Of a stretch of DNA of 64,000 bases, positions 55,350-63,443 are shown piece by piece; positions within the stretch are counted from its first letter, which is position 1, and the number at the start of each line of letters is the position of its first letter. This DNA comes from Rhodobacterales bacterium LSUCC0031. GTDB taxonomy: Bacteria; Pseudomonadota; Alphaproteobacteria; Rhodobacterales; Rhodobacteraceae. The stretch covers positions 372,001-436,000 of the forward strand of contig WVSP01000003.1 in NCBI GenBank assembly GCA_015689735.1, written 5' to 3'. Below the pieces are notes generated by a model. It was not told the origin of the DNA and did no database searches. It worked only from the letters and a program-made list of their open reading frames with translations. Made by a program: the position numbers and the translations under genes.

Positions 55350-56633
55350 CTACATCGCTGCATCCATCGCCTCGGCCGCCACCAACCCCGAGATCCAAGC
55401 ACCGCCTAATGTCGTGGCAAATGGGCCGGGTGCGGCCTCGCCTGTGAAAAAAAGCCGGTCATCAACTGGGGTGACATAGTCTTGCCGCGCGGTCGCGGCA
55501 CCGGGCTGCAACAGCGCCCATGTGCCGCCGCTGAACGGGTCGGCGCGCCAATCATGGGCATCGGTCGCAATGGCGCGCAAGCCGGTGTGGTGATGCAAAA
55601 CCGCTTGCGCAGCATCGGCCAAGGCGGCCTGCCCCGCGTGGGCCAAGGCACGCCCATGCGCCCCTGCGAAAATCACCGAGGCGACGGCCGCGCGCGGATC
55701 AAGGTGCAGCAACGCACCTTGATCCGCCAAGAGCGCTGCTGGATCAACGGCGAATTCTGGCCCGCTTTGTAACATGCTGGGCAGGCGCAACCCCACCTTG
55801 ACAAAATTGGCTGGCCCTAAGGCAGCAAAGGCCGCCAAGTGGCGGTCGGGCAACCGGGGTGTCACGGCAAGCGTACCTTGCGACAAGAGCATGGGCGGGA
55901 TCGTGACCAACACGGCGCGGGCCGAAAGCTGGCCGAAATCGCCCGATACCACCAGGTGATCTGCCGCACGCATATCGATGGCACTGACCCGATGGGCCAG
56001 ATGGATGGGCAAGCCTTGGGCCAATGCCCCAAGTAAGCCACCCGGCCCATCCGCAACCAAGGCATCACGCCCGCTTTCCATCATTGCGGCATCGGTCAGC
56101 GAAATCTGCGCCGGGTCGCCCCCGATCGACATGGCCGACAAGATCAGCGCCGCATCGGTCCAAGGATTGCCCGTCAGCAAGGCATCAAGGCGCGTATCTG
56201 CTACGGCGCGCGCTGCCATGGTGTCGATCCGGCCATCGAGGGCTTCGAAGCCTGCAAACAGCGCCGCGGCAGCGTCGGTGCCGCCGCTGACCTGCATGTT
56301 CTCGAAATCACTCCAGATGAGGGCGCGGCGCTGCTCGCGCGCCAAGGCCCAAAGCGGGTTGTCGCGGCCATTGTGCAGCCATTGAGCACCGCGATCCCAT
56401 GGCAGGCCAAGGCCCTCGACAGATGTCCATGCACGCCCGCCGACCCGGTCACGCGCCTCGCATATGGCGACATCATAGCCCCAACCAACCAGCGCACGCC
56501 CCGCGGCAATACCTGCGGCCCCTGCCCCGATGATGATGCAGTCACGATCAACGGGGCCACTTGCCCCTAGCCGGATCGGTGCGGCCAGCGCCGCCGAAGC
56601 CCCCAGCGACAAAACACGCCGCCGCCCAAGCAT
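55350..56633 (-). CDS. Tat-exported flavin amine oxidase
   Basis: 427 residues. MLGRRRVLSLGASAALAAP is a short twin-arginine-type signal. The FAD motif is DCIIIGAGAAGIAAGRALVGWGYDVAICEARDRVGGRAWT, and the C-terminal FAD site is LFFTGEAAPGPFATTLGGAWISGLVAAE. This places it in the flavin amine oxidase (MAO/PAO, RenD-like) group; polyamines or amino acids are possible substrates. It is inserted between phoH (8 nt upstream) and ybeY (50 nt downstream), an unusual guest in this RNA-maturation cluster. Confidence 0.86.
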   Translation of the reverse strand: MLGRRRVLSLGASAALAAPIRLGASGPVDRDCIIIGAGAAGIAAGRALVGWGYDVAICEARDRVGGRAWTSVEGLGLPWDRGAQWLHNGRDNPLWALAREQRRALIWSDFENMQVSGGTDAAAALFAGFEALDGRIDTMAARAVADTRLDALLTGNPWTDAALILSAMSIGGDPAQISLTDAAMMESGRDALVADGPGGLLGALAQGLPIHLAHRVSAIDMRAADHLVVSGDFGQLSARAVLVTIPPMLLSQGTLAVTPRLPDRHLAAFAALGPANFVKVGLRLPSMLQSGPEFAVDPAALLADQGALLHLDPRAAVASVIFAGAHGRALAHAGQAALADAAQAVLHHHTGLRAIATDAHDWRADPFSGGTWALLQPGAATARQDYVTPVDDRLFFTGEAAPGPFATTLGGAWISGLVAAEAMDAAM

Positions 56634-56641
56634 GGTGAAAA

Positions 56642-57712
56642 CTACCCCGTTTGACCCCCTGCATCGGCGTCATAGGCTTCGATGATCTTGGCGACCATCG
56701 GATGCCTGACAACATCCTTGGAGGTAAAATAGTTAAAGCTGATGCCCTTGACCTTGCCCAGAATGCGCTCGGCCTCGGCCAATCCACTCGGCACGCCGCG
56801 CGGCAGGTCCACTTGGCTACGGTCGCCGGTGATGACCATGCGCGAACCCTGGCCCAAACGGGTCAAGAACATCTTCATCTGCATGGCGGTGGCATTTTGC
56901 GCCTCGTCCAGCACGACATAGGCATTCGACAAGGTCCGCCCGCGCATGAAGGCCAAGGGCGCGATCTCGATCGTCTTTTCCTCCATCAGCTTTTGCAGCT
57001 GCTTGCCGGGCAGGAAATCATTCAGCGCATCATAAAGTGGCTGCATGTAAGGATCGACCTTTTCCTTCATATCGCCGGGAAGGAACCCCAAACGCTCACC
57101 TGCCTCGACCGCGGGGCGGCTGAGGATGATCTTGTCAACCTGACCGCCGATCAACTGGTTCACACCGACCGCAACCGCGAGATAGGTTTTGCCCGTGCCT
57201 GCCGGACCGATGCCAAAGGCCAGTTCATGGGCAAAAAGGTTGCGCACATAGTCTTGCTGCGCGGCGGTGCGCGGTTCGACGGTTTTCTTGCGGGTGCCGA
57301 TCTCGAGTGCGCCACGCTGGAACATCTCAATCTGATCGCCTGCGCGCGCGCCCGTCCCCTCGTCCGAGCCGCCAAGCCTGATTGCCGCGTCGATATCGCC
57401 GGGTTCGACCCCACGCCCAGCCTCGAGCCTCGCGTAGAGCTTTCTCAACACCTCTGCGGCGCGTTCGCGGGCATCACCCAAAACCGCAAGCCGATTGCCA
57501 CGATGCAGAACATGCACCGAAAGCAAATGCTCGATCTGGGCAAGGTTGCGGTCAAACTCGCCGCAAAGCTCGATCAATAAGCGGTTGTCGGGAAACTCGA
57601 GCGAAAGCTCGACCGGGGTGCCATCGGTAGGGGCTGCCAGAGGGGTAATCGCCAAATTGCGCTCCGGTTTGGGGTGGGGCCTGGCCTGAGTGTGGCAATG
57701 CACCGGCGACAA
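56642..57712 (-). CDS. PhoH-family ATPase
   Basis: 356 residues. The P-loop is FGIGPAGTGKTYLAVAVG, and LSRPAVEAGERLGFLPGDMKEKVDPYMQPLYDAL the family signature. AYVVLDEAQNATAMQMKMFLTRLG is Walker B. An N-terminal KH-like region (ELCGEFDRNLAQIEHLLSVHVLHRGNRLAVLG) suggests RNA binding. It is commonly encoded with ybeY and is thought to act in RNA metabolism. The first 25-30 residues differ from relatives, so the true start may be further in. Confidence 0.92.
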   Translation of the reverse strand: MSPVHCHTQARPHPKPERNLAITPLAAPTDGTPVELSLEFPDNRLLIELCGEFDRNLAQIEHLLSVHVLHRGNRLAVLGDARERAAEVLRKLYARLEAGRGVEPGDIDAAIRLGGSDEGTGARAGDQIEMFQRGALEIGTRKKTVEPRTAAQQDYVRNLFAHELAFGIGPAGTGKTYLAVAVGVNQLIGGQVDKIILSRPAVEAGERLGFLPGDMKEKVDPYMQPLYDALNDFLPGKQLQKLMEEKTIEIAPLAFMRGRTLSNAYVVLDEAQNATAMQMKMFLTRLGQGSRMVITGDRSQVDLPRGVPSGLAEAERILGKVKGISFNYFTSKDVVRHPMVAKIIEAYDADAGGQTG

Positions 57713-57771
57713 CGCAACAGCTTGTGGTCGGTGTCATGAAAGTTTCTTTATCGGGTAGGAATTGACGCAAT

Positions 57772-57803
57772 AAAAACGGGCATCCTCCGGCAGAGGATGC
57801 CCG
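57772..57803 (-). terminator. rho-independent terminator after the lipoprotein gene
   Basis: On the minus strand CGGGCATCCTC pairs with GAGGATGCCCG around TGCCG and is followed by five T. It lies 25 nt after the stop of the gene at 57828 and separates this gene pair from phoH. Confidence 0.92.
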
Positions 57804-57827
57804 CAATCTGTATCGAATCCAAAGTTA

Positions 57828-58193
57828 TCAGTTGGCAGAGCGTGGCACGCGGTCGCGAAAGTCACTGCGCCCCGAGCCTGAGTTAATATCGCCGATGATC
57901 GAATTTGGCGGGGCAACCGCAGTACAGACGGGCAAGCCGGATACGGGATCGCGGCGGCGCGACCAATACCCCTCGAGGCCGTCATCGATCATCCAGATAT
58001 GGCAGCCGTCGGGATCGATGTAGATCCCTGCCTCCAAGCGGCTGAGGTTGCCGGCGTCGCGGCCAAAATCCTCTCCGATGGCGCGCACGGGTGCGCTGTT
58101 TTTTACACCCGTCGTTCCCTCAAAGCTTTCGACGCAGCCTGAGACGAGAACGGCACACCCAAGCAAGGCCGAGGTTTTCAGAACTGTTTTCAT
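57828..58193 (-). CDS. lipoprotein with IDPDGC...PVC module
   Basis: 121 residues. The signal peptide ends in a lipobox, LVSGC, near residue 20, so it is lipid-anchored. The mature part contains GIYIDPDGCHIWMIDDGLEGYWSRRRDPVSGLPVC, where two Cys are separated by 25 residues. The same pattern, with the same spacing, occurs in the OmpA-like protein encoded just upstream. ATG 58193 has GAGG close upstream; GTG 58202 is possible. Probably an envelope protein; no known family name. Confidence 0.75.
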   Translation of the reverse strand: MKTVLKTSALLGCAVLVSGCVESFEGTTGVKNSAPVRAIGEDFGRDAGNLSRLEAGIYIDPDGCHIWMIDDGLEGYWSRRRDPVSGLPVCTAVAPPNSIIGDINSGSGRSDFRDRVPRSAN

Positions 58194-58205
58194 GATCCTC
58201 ACCCC

Positions 58206-58778
58206 TTACCGGTAACAGACGATTTCAACACGGCGGTTTTGTTGCATATTTGAAGCGCTATCGTTTGGCGCGACAGGGCGGCGTTCACCATAGCCGATCT
58301 CGCGGGCGACACGCGCACCGGCACCGCGCGCGACATTGGCCACCGATGCGGCCCGCCGCTGGCTGAGGCTCATATTGTATTCATCCGAGGCCCGGCTATC
58401 GGTGTGGCCGTAGATGGCATAGGCAAAGGCCCCGGCGCTGCGAAAGAACTGCTCCAGCTGCGCGCGCCCTGCTGCGGTCAACCTTGCGCTATCGGTGTGA
58501 AACAGAACGTCGCTATTGGCGACAGCACAGGTATTGACCGAAAGACACACTGGCATGCCGTCTTTGGGGTTCACCCGCCCTTCCATGTAGCCTTCGACAC
58601 CGCCATCGGCGACCCAATGCATGCAGCCATCCGGATCAATCCAAATACCTGGCTGCACACTCCCGGTGATGGTCACTGATCCTTGCGCCTGCGCCGATTG
58701 CGGCACCAGCCACAGCGCGGTGGCAACGATTGCCGCGCTGCCAAGCAGCCGCGCGGCCATGCCGGACAATCCTGTCAT
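58206..58778 (-). CDS. OmpA-family peptidoglycan-associated protein with IDPDGC...PVC module
   Basis: 190 residues with a signal peptide (LLGSAAIVATALWLVPQSAQA). A short Cys module, GIWIDPDGCMHWVADGGVEGYMEGRVNPKDGMPVC, follows, and then a C-terminal OmpA/MotB domain. That domain has VLFHTDSARLTAAGRAQLEQF, YGHTDSRASDEYNMSLSQRRAASV and GYGERRPVAPNDSASNMQQNRRVEI, including the peptidoglycan-binding Asp and Arg. ATG 58778 is preferred because the longer frame adds an unlikely basic stretch. The lipoprotein gene with the same module follows 12 nt downstream, so both are probably made together. Confidence 0.82.
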   Translation of the reverse strand: MTGLSGMAARLLGSAAIVATALWLVPQSAQAQGSVTITGSVQPGIWIDPDGCMHWVADGGVEGYMEGRVNPKDGMPVCLSVNTCAVANSDVLFHTDSARLTAAGRAQLEQFFRSAGAFAYAIYGHTDSRASDEYNMSLSQRRAASVANVARGAGARVAREIGYGERRPVAPNDSASNMQQNRRVEIVCYR

Positions 58779-59015
58779 TACGTCACGTCCCCCAGTTGTT
58801 TTCGCGTCAACCGGCGCACGCCATGAACGATCACGCCTTACGCCAAAAGACACATATATTCACGAAAGATATCATCTGAACGCTTTAAGGGAAGCGAATT
58901 CTTGCGGCAAACGTCGCAGATTTGGAAACAATGCCGTGCCAAAGCCCCGCATATGGTGGCGCAGGCAGCATTAGTCGCCCATGGGCGTGACAAATATGAA
59001 GATGGTGAAGCCCGC

Positions 59016-60347
59016 TTATGATTGCGCGCGCAATCGTCCAGTCAGGGAGTTGGTTTGGCTGGCGATGATTTCGACCGGGACGATCTGCCCCAGCAAATCC
59101 GCAGGTCCCGCACAATGGACAGCATGCAGATATTCGGATTTTCCGCTGATCTGACCATCAATCCGTCCCGGCTTCTCGAACAAGACATTGACCAAACGGC
59201 CCACCATGCCCTCTTGGGTTGCGCGTTGCTGGGCGGTGATCAAGGCCTGCAACCGCTGAAGCCGCTCATCGGCAACGGACGGGTCAACGCCTGCACGCTC
59301 GGCGGCGGGGGTGCCGGGGCGGGCGGAATATTTGAACGAATAGGCCGCACCATAGCCCACCGCTGCGACCAGATCGAGGGTGGCCTGAAAATCTTCCTCA
59401 GTCTCACCGGGAAAGCCCACGATGAAATCACCCGACAAGACCAGATCGGGGCGCGCCGCGCGGATGCGTTCGATCAAGCGGATATACCCCTCCGCTGTGT
59501 GTTTGCGGTTCATCGCCTTGAGGATGCGATCCGAGCCCGACTGCACCGGCAAATGCAAATAGGGCATCAGCTTGTCGCAATCGCCATGGGCGGCGATCAG
59601 GTCATCTTCCATGTCATTGGGGTGCGAGGTGGTGTAACGGATGCGGTCAAGCCCGTCGATGCAGGCCATCTCGCGCACAAGCCGCGCAAACCCCCATTCA
59701 CCACCCTCGGGGCCTACACCGTGATAGGCATTGACGTTCTGCCCCAAGAGGGTGACCTCGCGCACCCCGCGCGCGACCAGATCGCGCGCCTCGCCCAACA
59801 GGCGGTCAGCAGGGCGGCTGACCTCGGCACCGCGTGTGTAAGGGACCACGCAAAAGGAGCAAAACTTGTCGCAGCCTTCCTGCACGGTCAGAAAGGCGCT
59901 TGGACCGCGCGTTGGGCGACGATCCTTGGGGAGCAGGGTGAATTTGTCTTCTTCAGGGAAATCGGTATCGAGAACACGCTCGCCGCGATCCACAGCCTGC
60001 ATCATCGCAGGTAGGCGGTGATAGGTCTGTGGCCCGACGACCAAATCGACCATGGGTTGGCGGCGCAAGATCTCTTCGCCTTCGGCCTGTGCCACGCAAC
60101 CGGCCACCGCGATCTTGAGGCCGGGCTTGACGTCGTGCAACGGCTTGAGACGCCCCAGATCGGAATACATCTTTTCCGCCGCTTTTTCACGGATATGGCA
60201 AGTGTTGAACAAGATCATGTCGGCGGCTTCGGCGGTATCGACCTGCTCATAGCCTTGCCCGCCCAGCGCCTCGGCCATGCGTTCGCTGTCATAGACGTTC
60301 ATCTGACAGCCAAAGGTCTTGACGTAGAGCTTTTTCGCCTCGGTCAT
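59016..60347 (-). CDS. miaB: tRNA-2-methylthio-N6-isopentenyladenosine synthase MiaB
   Basis: Radical-SAM methylthiotransferase for A37 of tRNAs reading UNN codons; 443 residues. The UPF0004 cluster cysteines are in [15 protein letters not shown] and AGCVAQAEG. The radical SAM motif is [16 protein letters not shown] near residue 160, and a C-terminal TRAM domain ([25 protein letters not shown]) binds tRNA. It opens the miaB-phoH-ybeY-corC-lnt-metK neighbourhood, but a 237-nt gap and the two envelope genes separate it from phoH. Confidence 0.96.
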   Translation of the reverse strand: MTEAKKLYVKTFGCQMNVYDSERMAEALGGQGYEQVDTAEAADMILFNTCHIREKAAEKMYSDLGRLKPLHDVKPGLKIAVAGCVAQAEGEEILRRQPMVDLVVGPQTYHRLPAMMQAVDRGERVLDTDFPEEDKFTLLPKDRRPTRGPSAFLTVQEGCDKFCSFCVVPYTRGAEVSRPADRLLGEARDLVARGVREVTLLGQNVNAYHGVGPEGGEWGFARLVREMACIDGLDRIRYTTSHPNDMEDDLIAAHGDCDKLMPYLHLPVQSGSDRILKAMNRKHTAEGYIRLIERIRAARPDLVLSGDFIVGFPGETEEDFQATLDLVAAVGYGAAYSFKYSARPGTPAAERAGVDPSVADERLQRLQALITAQQRATQEGMVGRLVNVLFEKPGRIDGQISGKSEYLHAVHCAGPADLLGQIVPVEIIASQTNSLTGRLRAQS

Positions 60348-60503
60348 CGCGTTGCCCGGCCCCGACTGATAAGGAAAGCGTGAACCTGGCGTTTACACGG
60401 CTAGCGGACTTGCATCAACCGATCGCATGATTGAAATCCTCTCCACGACACGACACAGTACGCGCCAAGCCAAACCCATTAGGATATCGGCCGGAAAGCA
60501 GCC

Positions 60504-61376
60504 ATGAATTTCGACAATCTCGACCAATTCAGCGCCGTGGCGTCAGGCAGTTTCGGCAAAGGCCCTGCGGCGATGCTGATTGCCGAGGACAATGTCGAGG
60601 TCGCCTCGAGCATCGGGCATCTGCGGTCATTGGGGTTTCGGCAACTGTTCGTATTGGCAGCACCCGATCTCGAGGTGGCGCCGCTTGCGGATGACATCAA
60701 GCTTCAGCAGCATGTGATCCGCGCGCCCACCCGCGCACCGGGCATCACCCAGACCGCCATGAACACCTTGATCGACAAGATGCCCGGCGAATGGCTGCAT
60801 TACTGCTACAATGGTGAATACCTGTTCTACCCGTTTTGCGAAGATCGCAGCGTCGGCGAAATGGTGAACTGGGTGATGGAGGAACGCCGCAGCGCGATCA
60901 TGACATATGTGATCGATCTTTATGCTGCTGATTTGCGCACCCATTCCAATGCTGTCTCGCTTGATGGGGCGATGCTGGATGCCTCGGGCTATTATGCCGA
61001 AGGGCGCAGTGACAGCAACGGTCATGCCAAGGATCGACAGTTGAATTTCTACGGCGGGTTACGGTGGCGATTTGAAGAGCATGTCGCCAAGCCCAAGCGA
61101 AAGATCGACCGTATCGCCTTGTTTCAGGCAAGGCCCGGTTTGCGGCTGAACGAGGATCACACCCTTAGCGATGAAGAGATGAACACCTTTGCCTGCCCAT
61201 GGCACAATTCGCTGACGGCGACGCTTTGTTCGTTTCGGGTGGCCAAGGCGCTGCGGACCAACCCGGGGTCACGTCACGATATCCATGATTTCCGCTGGCA
61301 CAATTCAACACAGTTCCATTGGTCATCGCTGCAACTGATGGAGCTTGGGCTGATGGAACCTGGCCAATGGTTCTAA
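60504..61376 (+). CDS. glycosyltransferase-like protein (GT2-type)
   Basis: 290 residues without membrane segments. The organisation, with MNTLIDKMPGEWLHYCYNGEYLFYPFCEDRSVGEMVNWVMEERRSAIMTYVIDLYAADL in the first half, resembles the glycosyltransferase family 2-like proteins of Rhodobacterales (Pfam Glyco_tranf_2_4 style). The DxD metal site is not obvious; E-x-L-F in NGEYLFYPFCED may replace it. WHNSTQFHWSSLQLMELGLME closes the protein. The stop is 1 nt before the GTG of the MFS gene. Substrate unknown; confidence in the family is moderate. Confidence 0.6.
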   Translation: MNFDNLDQFSAVASGSFGKGPAAMLIAEDNVEVASSIGHLRSLGFRQLFVLAAPDLEVAPLADDIKLQQHVIRAPTRAPGITQTAMNTLIDKMPGEWLHYCYNGEYLFYPFCEDRSVGEMVNWVMEERRSAIMTYVIDLYAADLRTHSNAVSLDGAMLDASGYYAEGRSDSNGHAKDRQLNFYGGLRWRFEEHVAKPKRKIDRIALFQARPGLRLNEDHTLSDEEMNTFACPWHNSLTATLCSFRVAKALRTNPGSRHDIHDFRWHNSTQFHWSSLQLMELGLMEPGQWF

Positions 61377-61377
61377 C

Positions 61378-62577
61378 GTGCTGAGCGCCCCGCCCGGGGT
61401 CTGGCGCGATCCCGCGATCTTGTCCTTCATGGTAGCCGAAACCGTGATCTGGGCTGCGATCTTCTACAGCTTCCCGGCGCTGGTCTTGCAATGGCAAGCC
61501 GAGTTTGGCTGGTCGGCAACGCAGGCCATGGGCGCATTCTCGGTCGCGCTCGCGGTGCAAGGTGTTGCGGCCCCATGGGTGGGCCGCTTGATCGACAGAG
61601 GTGGTGCGCCCTTGGGCATGCCCTTGGGCGCGATGGGTGGTTTGATCGGTCTGGTCGCGCTGACCCAGATCACCACGCTATGGCAATTCTACGCCGTCTG
61701 GACATGGCTGGGGCTGATGATGGGCTTCACGCTTTATGATGCGGCCTTTTCGGTCGTGACGCGCGCCCGCGGCCCTTCTGCGCGCGCAGGTATCACTGCG
61801 ATCACGTTGGCGGCAGGCTTTGCCTCCACGCTGGCCTATCCCTTGACCGCTGCGATGATCGGGGTCGGCGGCTGGCGTGGGGCCGTTTGGGTTCTGGCCG
61901 CGCTGGTCCTCGCGCTGGTGCTGCCGCTTTTGTGGATCGGGGCCAAGCGGCTCGAGGGCGAGGCCCGCACCCGCATGTCAGAGCAGACCCAGAAAGCGGC
62001 AGCCGCGCGGCAACGCATCACAGGCAAACCGGGCTTTTGGCCATTAGCGGGGGGATTTGCGCTCACAGCGCTTGGATCGGCCATTTTACTGGCGCATCTG
62101 CTGCCCCTCATGGCAGCCCTTGGTGTGCCGCCAGCGCTGGCGATCCTCGCCGCGTCAACCATCGGCCCGGCCCAAGTCGCCGCGCGTGTCTTGTTGATGC
62201 TTGCCGGCGCGCGCGTATCGGCATGGCAGGTTTCGCTGGGATCATTCATCCTTTTGAGTTTTGCGGCCGTGACAATTGGCGCGGCGGCGGCACTGCCCAT
62301 GCTGGCATTGGTCTTTGCCCTTGCCCAAGGGATGGGCAATGGCGTGATCTCGATCCTGCGTCCCGTCGTCACCCGCGAGGTGATGGGCGAAGCCGGTTTT
62401 GGTGAAAGTGCAGGCGCCGTGGCGCGGCTATCGCTCTTTGCCTTTGCCATCGCGCCGGGATTGGGCGCGGTGCTGGCCGATATCGCGGGCTATGGCGCCG
62501 TGATCGGGCTGTGCGTGATCGCGCCACTTCTGGGTGCGGCCCTGTTGCGCCGCCTGACGCCGGGGGGTGAGGCATGA
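61378..62577 (+). CDS. MFS transporter
   Basis: 399 residues with about twelve hydrophobic segments. The usual MFS loop 2-3 motif is present in the form GRLIDRGGAPLGMPLGAMGG. The start is GTG 61378, 1 nt after the previous stop, which implies translational coupling; no ATG with a better context is seen before the first helix (SFMVAETVIWAAIFYSFPALVLQW). Substrate not evident. It overlaps the next small gene by 4 nt. Confidence 0.88.
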   Translation: MLSAPPGVWRDPAILSFMVAETVIWAAIFYSFPALVLQWQAEFGWSATQAMGAFSVALAVQGVAAPWVGRLIDRGGAPLGMPLGAMGGLIGLVALTQITTLWQFYAVWTWLGLMMGFTLYDAAFSVVTRARGPSARAGITAITLAAGFASTLAYPLTAAMIGVGGWRGAVWVLAALVLALVLPLLWIGAKRLEGEARTRMSEQTQKAAAARQRITGKPGFWPLAGGFALTALGSAILLAHLLPLMAALGVPPALAILAASTIGPAQVAARVLLMLAGARVSAWQVSLGSFILLSFAAVTIGAAAALPMLALVFALAQGMGNGVISILRPVVTREVMGEAGFGESAGAVARLSLFAFAIAPGLGAVLADIAGYGAVIGLCVIAPLLGAALLRRLTPGGEA

Positions 62578-62783
62578 TCAGTTGGCTGCTCATCATCACG
62601 GCTTTGGGTGGCGGGGGCCTCATCGGCCATATTGCCTTTGGCCCCGAGGGGGGCCTCGCGCTTGGGCTGACCGCAGCACTGGCCGCCACCTTTTTTCGCC
62701 GGCTCTTGCGCCGCCTGCTCTTGATCACGCTTTTGCTTGGTGGTGCCGCCATCTGGATCGGGCTTGTCCCGCAGCCCATCTGA
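62574..62783 (+). CDS. small membrane protein of unknown function
   Basis: 69 residues with three short hydrophobic stretches (ISWLLIITALGGGGLIGHIAF, GLALGLTAALAATFF, LLLITLLLGGAAIWIGLV) separated by an RRLLRR loop. Its ATG overlaps the MFS stop (ATGA). No family recognised; it could be an accessory subunit of the transporter. Confidence 0.6.
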   Translation: MISWLLIITALGGGGLIGHIAFGPEGGLALGLTAALAATFFRRLLRRLLLITLLLGGAAIWIGLVPQPI

Positions 62784-62800
62784 CATCATCGCTCAAGCCA

Positions 62801-62826
62801 AAGGGCGACCCAAGCGGATCGCCCTT
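62801..62826. terminator. stem-loop between the small membrane protein gene and hsp20
   Basis: AAGGGCGA (62801-62808) pairs with TCGCCCTT (62819-62826). It lies between two convergent genes; the T tract is short (three T) on either strand, so it is a moderate terminator. Confidence 0.6.
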
Positions 62827-62846
62827 CATTCTTCCATCAAACGAGG

Positions 62847-63302
62847 TCAGGCCGTTTGCGCCTCGATCACCTTGGACGTGGCGCGGGAGATCGCGATCTG
62901 ACGCGGCTTCAACGCCTCAGGCACCTCGCGCAGAAGGTCGATATGCAGCATGCCGTTTTCATGGGTCGCGCCGGTCACACGCACATGATCGGCAAGCTGA
63001 AAGCGTTTTTCAAAGGCGCGCGTCGCGATCCCACGATGCAGATAGACGCGTTCACCCGTTTCGGTCGCCTTGCGGGCGGCGACGACCAATTCTTGCTCTC
63101 GCTGCTCGACGCTCAGTTCATCCTCGGCAAATCCGGCCACCGCGATCGAAATGCGATACGCGCCATCATTGGTCTTTTCGATATTGTAGGGGGGGTAGGT
63201 GCTGGCGGCGCTGTCTTGGGTCAGCACGCGATCAAGCAAATCAGCCATGCGGTCAAAGCCGACTGTGGCACGATAAAGCGGGGTCAGATCATAATTTCGC
63301 AT
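62847..63302 (-). CDS. small heat-shock protein, Hsp20/IbpA family
   Basis: ATP-independent holdase chaperone of 151 residues. MRNYDLTPLYRATVGFDRMADLLDRV is the IbpA-like N-terminus. The alpha-crystallin domain spans about residues 38-128 (PYNIEKTNDGAYRISIAVAGFAEDELSVEQREQELVVAARK and GMLHIDLLREVPEALKPRQIAI with the I-x-I/L-type tail). The 5' leader shows a ROSE-like thermometer that hides the ribosome site, and a sigma-32-type promoter lies further upstream, so production is expected to be heat-induced at two levels. Confidence 0.94.
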   Translation of the reverse strand: MRNYDLTPLYRATVGFDRMADLLDRVLTQDSAASTYPPYNIEKTNDGAYRISIAVAGFAEDELSVEQREQELVVAARKATETGERVYLHRGIATRAFEKRFQLADHVRVTGATHENGMLHIDLLREVPEALKPRQIAISRATSKVIEAQTA

Positions 63303-63402
63303 GTGTCATCCTCCGTTGAGCGACAACTGAAAAGGCGGACTGCCCGATCTTGGCGCAGTCCTTGGGTTCACGAGATGGCCCGACACGGCGGCACCATCCT
63401 GC
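63303..63402 (-). promoter_or_regulatory. ROSE-like RNA thermometer in the hsp20 leader
   Basis: On the minus strand the leader ends TTGTCGCTCAACGGAGGATG then ACACA and the ATG. TCGCT matches the conserved U-Y-G-C-U of ROSE elements and can pair with the Shine-Dalgarno GGAGGAT (63308-63314) across a 4-nt loop, closed by TGTC/GACA. Upstream a 7-bp hairpin, GGACTGC/GCAGTCC (63337-63361), gives the usual second stem. The leader is about 100 nt long. Confidence 0.7.
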
Positions 63403-63408
63403 CTGTCG

Positions 63409-63437
63409 AGGTAGGAACACGAAAATCCGCTTTCAAG
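63409..63437 (-). promoter_or_regulatory. sigma-32 (RpoH)-type promoter of hsp20
   Basis: On the minus strand CTTGAA (63432-63437) is followed by a 17-nt spacer and CTACCT (63409-63414), close to the alphaproteobacterial heat-shock consensus CTTGAA-N17-CYTATNT. The transcript would start near 63402 and give a leader of about 100 nt. Confidence 0.65.
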
Positions 63438-63443
63438 CCCCAT

